From the NCBI GenBank assembly GCA_945871415.1, contig CAMBWG010000119.1, forward strand, positions 1 to 6,883: a stretch of DNA of 6,883 bases, read 5' to 3'. Positions 1 to 6,883 of the stretch are shown here, one piece after another. Within the stretch, counting starts at the first letter, position 1, and each line of letters opens with the position of its first letter. A program made the translations under genes and the position numbers. The notes beneath the pieces are model-generated. The model did no database searches. It worked only from the letters and a program-made list of their open reading frames with translations, and was not told the DNA's origin. The stretch is from an uncultured Desulfovibrio sp. GTDB lineage: Bacteria > Desulfobacterota > Desulfovibrionia > Desulfovibrionales > Desulfovibrionaceae.

Positions 1-274
<274 letters not shown>

Positions 275-313
275 TTAGCTTGTCGAAAGCTGGTTAGAAT
301 CGTTGTCGGCAGG

Positions 314-347
314 AAAAGCCCGGGGGAAGGGCTGCCCTCCCCCCGGC
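314..347 (-). terminator. Stem-loop with short T-tract between rpoB and rpoC
   Basis: Read on the minus strand, bases 347-335 pair with 330-318 around the loop CAGC. This gives 12 pairs, mostly G-C with one G-U, interrupted by a single G-G mismatch. TTTT follows directly (317-314), then CC. The shape is that of an intrinsic terminator with a short T-tract. Because rpoC follows 50 bases later and must be expressed, I infer partial termination, an RNA processing site, or protection of the rpoB message end rather than full termination. The fold was drawn by hand and no energy was computed. Confidence 0.55.
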
Positions 348-353
348 ACGGCA

Positions 354-4637
<4,284 letters not shown>

Positions 4638-4641
4638 GAGT

Positions 4642-4890
4642 ACCTCAAAAGGTGGCGGTTGCGCTTCGGCTGGCGGGCGACGGGAAACTTATCCCGTATC
4701 GCGCGCCGTCAGATACGTGGCTGTGATGCGAAGCACCCCTCTTGCCGCATCACGGGGCCGTAACAGGGATCGCCTGCGTCGGCTGGGGCGGATTCCACGA
4801 AGCGTGCCGCGATCCGAAGCGTATGTCTTCTTCGACCGTACGCGCCCCGGAGAGGCGCGCATATGTGTGCAGCGGGCCTGCCCGCTGTAC
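4642..4890 (-). promoter_or_regulatory. Structured leader of rpoB, candidate cis-acting RNA
   Basis: No convincing gene lies here; short open frames look like nothing known. The stretch is filled with stem-loops, listed by plus coordinates: 4867-4876 with 4881-4890 (9 of 10 pairs, loop of 4); 4841-4846 with 4854-4859; 4767-4773 with 4809-4815 (7 perfect pairs enclosing a small CACG/CGTG hairpin); 4723-4730 with 4746-4753 (8 perfect pairs); 4695-4700 with 4712-4717; and 4680-4685 with 4692-4697. The last two share bases 4695-4697 and cannot form together, so two states are possible about 50 bases upstream of the ribosome binding site. That site (GAGG, 4646-4643) sits in a small ACCT/AGGT hairpin. 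I match it to no known riboswitch or ribosomal-protein leader. Regulation of rpoB translation or attenuation is inference from position; chance pairing in GC-rich DNA remains possible. Confidence 0.4.
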
Positions 4891-4945
4891 AAAAAATTCA
4901 ACACAGCTCGGAAAGGAGAGAAGTCGCCTGCCTGTAAACACGCAT

Positions 4946-4999
4946 AAAAAACGACAAAAAAACCACCGTCCGTTTGCACGGACAAAGCGGCCTTGTCGT
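4946..4999 (-). terminator. Terminator-like hairpin upstream of rpoB (attenuator or end of a small RNA)
   Basis: On the minus strand ACGACAA (4999-4993) pairs perfectly with TTGTCGT (4957-4951). Inside it GTCCGT (4983-4978) pairs with ACGGAC (4973-4968) around a GCAA loop, and a CCGC/GTGG helix can link the two. The outer helix runs into six T residues (4951-4946). This looks like an intrinsic terminator acting in the rpoB direction. It lies about 310 bases before rpoB and about 80 bases downstream of the candidate promoter at 5080-5108. If that promoter is real, this is either a regulated attenuator in the rpoB leader or the 3' end of an RNA of about 130 nt. Otherwise it may be a second stop for the exporter operon. 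Confidence 0.5.
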
Positions 5000-5079
5000 T
5001 CAGAAAAACTGGATATGTCGTGTCGCCAGATAAAAAATTGCCAGCGGTTTTCTCCCTCTCGGAGTGTCGATGTCCGTCT

Positions 5080-5108
5080 CTCATAGCCTAAAAGGCGAGA
5101 ACAGGCAA
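5080..5108 (-). promoter_or_regulatory. Candidate sigma70-type promoter reading toward rpoB
   Basis: TTGCCT (5108-5103) and TATGAG (5085-5080) are separated by exactly 17 bases on the minus strand, each matching four of six consensus positions. Transcription would start near 5073. It sits immediately after the probable terminator of the exporter operon, a sensible place for a fresh promoter. I found no better -35/-10 pair between here and rpoB; the near-consensus TTTACA at about 4940-4935 has no acceptable -10. The call is tentative because motifs this weak occur by chance. Confidence 0.35.
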
Positions 5109-5109
5109 G

Positions 5110-5132
5110 AAAAAAACGTCCTGCCCGCAGAC
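5110..5132 (-). terminator. Probable intrinsic terminator of the exporter operon
   Basis: On the minus strand GTCTG (5132-5128) pairs with CAGGAC (5123-5118), with one bulged G and the loop CGGG. One G follows, then seven T residues (5116-5110). The stem is short but the T-tract is strong. It lies about 170 bases after the last exporter gene, beyond the repeat copy, and just upstream of the candidate rpoB promoter. Confidence 0.45.
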
Positions 5133-5140
5133 CCGCAAAT

Positions 5141-5288
5141 TAGAGCATTTTCAGTTTGAAAGGCTTCGCATTTCAAACCATACGGCCTGTCGTTTGGCGG
5201 AAAAAGCGCGGTTTTTCCGCTCACTTTGGGCCGGGCGGCGCTGTGCCGCCGCCTCGCGTTTCACCTTTTTCAAAGTTGAAACGCTCTA
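5141..5288 (+). repeat. Complete copy (A) of a modular palindromic repeat with inverted ends, MITE-like
   Basis: The 148-bp unit begins TAGAGC and ends GCTCTA. Its first 21 bases match the reverse complement of its last 21 at 17 positions, so it has imperfect terminal inverted repeats. It is built from successive stem-loops: 5154-5161 with 5171-5178 (8 perfect pairs); 5197-5205 with 5212-5220 (9 pairs, GCGGAAAAA/TTTTTCCGC); 5234-5239 with 5245-5250 (GGCGGC/GCCGCC); and 5256-5263 with 5277-5284 (8 perfect pairs). Bases 5154-5254 match the reverse complement of 6783-6883 at 94 of 101 positions. There is no coding capacity. The TA at each tip would fit a TA target duplication as made by IS630/Tc1-type transposases, but no transposase is present, so the mobile origin is inferred. 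It lies 13 bases past the exporter stop codon and may also help end or stabilise that transcript. Confidence 0.8.
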
Positions 5289-5296
5289 GTGTGAAC

Positions 5297-5303
5297 CCTC
5301 CTT
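5297..5303 (-). promoter_or_regulatory. Orphan Shine-Dalgarno sequence after the exporter stop codon
   Basis: AAGGAGG on the minus strand overlaps the TAA stop of the second exporter gene (TAAGGAGGG, 5304-5296). A start codon would be expected 5-9 bases later, but no ATG, GTG or TTG follows at that distance. Instead, 8 bases on, the repeat copy begins (5288). It looks like the ribosome binding site of a further operon gene that is no longer there. A chance match is possible. Confidence 0.4.
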
Positions 5304-5838
5304 AGTTCATGCGGGCCTCCCGTTCTTCATTGGGATGGGCCTTGCGCCAGATGGTGCGCACAAGAATGGATTCCCTGTGGAAGGCAAACAGCGGGACGAT
5401 GGCGCCGATGACAAGACCGCACATGACAAAGAATGTCGTGAGACCGTTGAAGAAAATGTCGCTGAGCAGGGCTTCGCGCAGCGGGCCACGGTCGGCGCTG
5501 AGGAACTGCATGGTCGCAAGAATGGTCTTGTAGGCGAACATGCCGGGAATCATGGGCAGCAGCGCGGGGAACGAAAAAAGTTCCGCGGGCGTATGCCAGC
5601 GTCTGGCGCAGGGGATGCTGAGCAGAGAGATGAGAATTGCGCCGCAGAGGGAGCCCAGACCGATGCCGACGCCTTCGTCAAGCAGCAGAAAGCGCGTCAT
5701 GTGTCCCAGTCCGGCAAGAACGCCCGCCACGAGGCATATTTTGACGGGAGGGTTGGAAATAAGAGCAAAGCCGATACAGGCCACAAAGGCAAAGGCCGCG
5801 TCGGCCAGAGCCGCGCCGATAAGAGCAAGAACGTCCAT
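5302..5838 (-). CDS. Threonine/serine exporter family, small subunit (ThrE_2 / YjjB-like)
   Basis: This is the small membrane half of a split ThrE-type exporter. In Corynebacterium ThrE both halves are one protein that exports threonine and serine; in E. coli the separate YjjP and YjjB are reported to act in succinate export, so the substrate here is unknown. The 178-aa product has about five hydrophobic segments (roughly 5-27, 30-51, 56-76, 90-113, 129-151). The family motif FPALLPMIPGMFAYKTIL is at 90-107, and a charged cytoplasmic tail ends at Met-Asn. E. coli YjjB is about 157 aa. I prefer the ATG at 5838-5836 because it overlaps the TGA of the upstream gene (TGATG), typical of translational coupling. 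An in-frame ATG at 5850 would add MAAV, but its GGGGG is only one base away. The same GGGGG lies about 13 bases from the chosen start, which is long. Family assignment is firm; substrate is not. Confidence 0.88.
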   Translation of the reverse strand: MDVLALIGAALADAAFAFVACIGFALISNPPVKICLVAGVLAGLGHMTRFLLLDEGVGIGLGSLCGAILISLLSIPCARRWHTPAELFSFPALLPMIPGMFAYKTILATMQFLSADRGPLREALLSDIFFNGLTTFFVMCGLVIGAIVPLFAFHRESILVRTIWRKAHPNEEREARMN

Positions 5839-6680
5839 CACAGCAGCCATACCCCCAGAAGCATCATGGTCAGAGAAAGCCCGATGGCAATACAGACAAT
5901 AAGCACGCTGGCCTGCACGGCGCGCGCAATGCCCATGAGGACGTGACCGTCGAGAATGTCGTGCATGGCGTTGATGAGAGGGATGCCGGGGATGAGGAAA
6001 AGAACGCTCACCCCCAGTGCCGTCTGCGGCGTGGAACCCAGCTGCCAGATGACGGCGGGAGCGGCAATCAGGGAGGCTGTAAAGGATGAAATAATGAAAA
6101 TGACTTTGTGATTGAGGCCGAACTCCGTCAGCTTCTGACGAACATAGAAGCCGGCGAGCGTTGCGATAAAGACAAAGAGCATGGCGACGGCGTCGCCTTC
6201 AAACAGGCGGCAGAAGGCAGCGTTGGCGCAGGCCACCAGCAGGCGCAGGCGCAGGGGCGGCACCGAGGGCAGGGTCATGATGCTTTCAAAATCACGCCAG
6301 GCTTCCGTGAGCGGAAGATGCTCGTCCACGATGCGCCAGCCCAGGGCATTAAGCGCGGAAACGCGGCTGAAATTCGGACCGCCCGGCGGTATTGTGCAGA
6401 CGGCGGTCTTGCTGCCGCCGCCGAGGCTGTCCGAGACGGTCAGCATCAGGTGGCGGGAAAACATGGCGATATCCACGGTAAAACCGTAGGCCTCGCCGAT
6501 GCGCTGGGCATTGCGGTCCACGCGGGATGTCTGGGCCCCGCAGGCCAGCAGCGTGGTGCAGAAGGAACGCAGAAAGGCCAGCATCTGCGATACGCTGGGG
6601 CGGGAGCTGTCATCGGCAAGAGCGCTGGCAGCCTGAGTGACGCACGTCAGAGGCGGATGCTGCCAGGTGGAATTGAGCAT
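5838..6680 (-). CDS. Threonine/serine exporter family, large subunit (ThrE / DUF1212, YjjP-like)
   Basis: This is the large half of the split exporter, an inner-membrane protein. The 280-aa product has a soluble N-terminal domain (about 30-135) containing LACGAQTSRVDRNAQRIGEAYG-like family sequence at 45-66 and PPGGPNFSRVSALNALGWRI at 98-117. About five membrane segments follow (roughly 144-159, 163-180, 191-212, 220-237, 255-278). The hallmark PGIPLINAMHDILDGH sits near 231-246. E. coli YjjP is 256 aa, so the length is normal. I chose the ATG at 6680-6678 because GGAG (6692-6689) lies 8 bases upstream. The longer frame from an ATG at 6710 adds ten residues but has no ribosome binding site. 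The gene overlaps its partner by one base, and the pair is one operon. It starts 69 bases from the inner edge of repeat copy B; I found no clear promoter in that gap. Confidence 0.88.
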   Translation of the reverse strand: MLNSTWQHPPLTCVTQAASALADDSSRPSVSQMLAFLRSFCTTLLACGAQTSRVDRNAQRIGEAYGFTVDIAMFSRHLMLTVSDSLGGGSKTAVCTIPPGGPNFSRVSALNALGWRIVDEHLPLTEAWRDFESIMTLPSVPPLRLRLLVACANAAFCRLFEGDAVAMLFVFIATLAGFYVRQKLTEFGLNHKVIFIISSFTASLIAAPAVIWQLGSTPQTALGVSVLFLIPGIPLINAMHDILDGHVLMGIARAVQASVLIVCIAIGLSLTMMLLGVWLL

Positions 6681-6749
6681 TTGCAATGCTCCGTCTGGAA
6701 TCGAAGGCATGGGAAAACGGCAGGCGGGTCGTTACCGGTTAAAGGCGAT

Positions 6750-6883
6750 GAGAGTGTTTTGCTCTTGAAAAGGGCCAAACCCAGGCGGCGGCACAGCGCC
6801 GCCCGGCCAAAAGTGAGCGGAAAAACCACGTTTTTTCCGCGAAACGACAGGCCGTATGGTTTGAAACGCGCAGCGTTTCAAAC
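6750..6883 (-). repeat. Second copy (B) of the modular repeat, inverted and cut by the window edge
   Basis: Bases 6783-6883 are the reverse complement of 5154-5254 at 94 of 101 positions. Weaker similarity continues to about 6750, where GAGAGTGTTTT corresponds to the right tip of copy A (TAGAGCGTTTC). The outer tip lies beyond the window. The same stem-loops are present: a perfect 11-pair stem GTTTGAAACGC/GCGTTTCAAAC at 6859-6883, GCGGAAAAA/TTTTTCCGC at 6817-6840, and GGCGGC/GCCGCC at about 6784-6803. It lies upstream of the exporter pair, facing copy A, so the exporter genes are bracketed by the same end of the repeat on each side. Any promoter for the exporter must lie within or beyond it, or in the short gap 6681-6749. 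Confidence 0.8.

Noticed and set aside
4910..4920. GGAAAGGAGAG on the plus strand, like a strong ribosome binding site
   Set aside because: No ATG, GTG or TTG follows within a usable distance and an in-frame stop comes quickly; judged a chance purine run.
4861..4940. Possible rpoB promoter using TTTACA or TTGAAT as the -35 element
   Set aside because: No acceptable -10 hexamer lies 16-18 bases downstream of either one.
4689..5084. Minus-strand open frame of 131 codons between the exporter and rpoB
   Set aside because: It runs through the terminator-like hairpin and the stem-loop region, has no well-placed ribosome binding site and resembles no family I know.
4742..5086. Plus-strand open frame of 114 codons upstream of rpoB
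   Set aside because: Basic, low-complexity translation antisense to the leader, with no ribosome binding site and no family resemblance.
5335..5946. Plus-strand open frame of 203 codons opposite the exporter genes
   Set aside because: Shadow of two well-supported minus-strand membrane proteins; hydrophilic Gly/Ala/Arg/Lys-rich translation with no recognisable motif.
6859..6883. Window ending exactly at the outer hairpin of repeat copy B, as if a contig broke at a repeat
   Set aside because: It may be coincidence or an assembly break; nothing in the sequence decides between them.

Overview
The window carries the start of the RNA polymerase core operon of a GC-rich Gram-negative bacterium. 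RpoB (1427 aa) and the start of RpoC read most like Desulfovibrionaceae (Desulfobacterota: Desulfovibrio, Bilophila, Mailhella and relatives). This placement rests on remembered family sequence (N-terminus [20 protein letters not shown], RpoC start [20 protein letters not shown]), not on a search, so the genus is left open.

Every gene lies on the minus strand. In transcription order (right to left) they are: a partial copy of an intergenic repeat at the right edge (6750-6883); two overlapping membrane-protein genes forming a split ThrE/YjjP-YjjB type exporter (5838-6680 and 5302-5838); a second, complete and inverted copy of the repeat (5141-5288); a 503-base non-coding stretch (4638-5140) with a probable terminator, a candidate promoter, a second terminator-like hairpin and a chain of stem-loops; rpoB (354-4637); an 88-base gap with a strong stem-loop; and the first 88 codons of rpoC (1-265), cut by the window edge.

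RpoB and RpoC are the two large subunits that together form the polymerase active-site cleft. The exporter pair is functionally unrelated and seems to be a separate transcription unit ending just before the rpoB leader. In most bacteria rplJ-rplL lies directly upstream of rpoB. Here that place is taken by the exporter pair bracketed by two inverted copies of a repeat of about 148 bp, and rpoB has a long leader of its own.

The most unusual material is non-coding. The repeat family has TAGAGC-type inverted ends and four successive stem-loops, and its copies are 94/101 identical over the core. An orphan Shine-Dalgarno sequence after the exporter is followed 8 bases later by a repeat edge. The rpoB leader contains overlapping, mutually exclusive hairpins. 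A terminator-like hairpin separates rpoB from rpoC. RpoB also has a serine at a rifampicin-pocket position that is normally proline. I see no CRISPR array, tRNA, rRNA or complete transposase gene.
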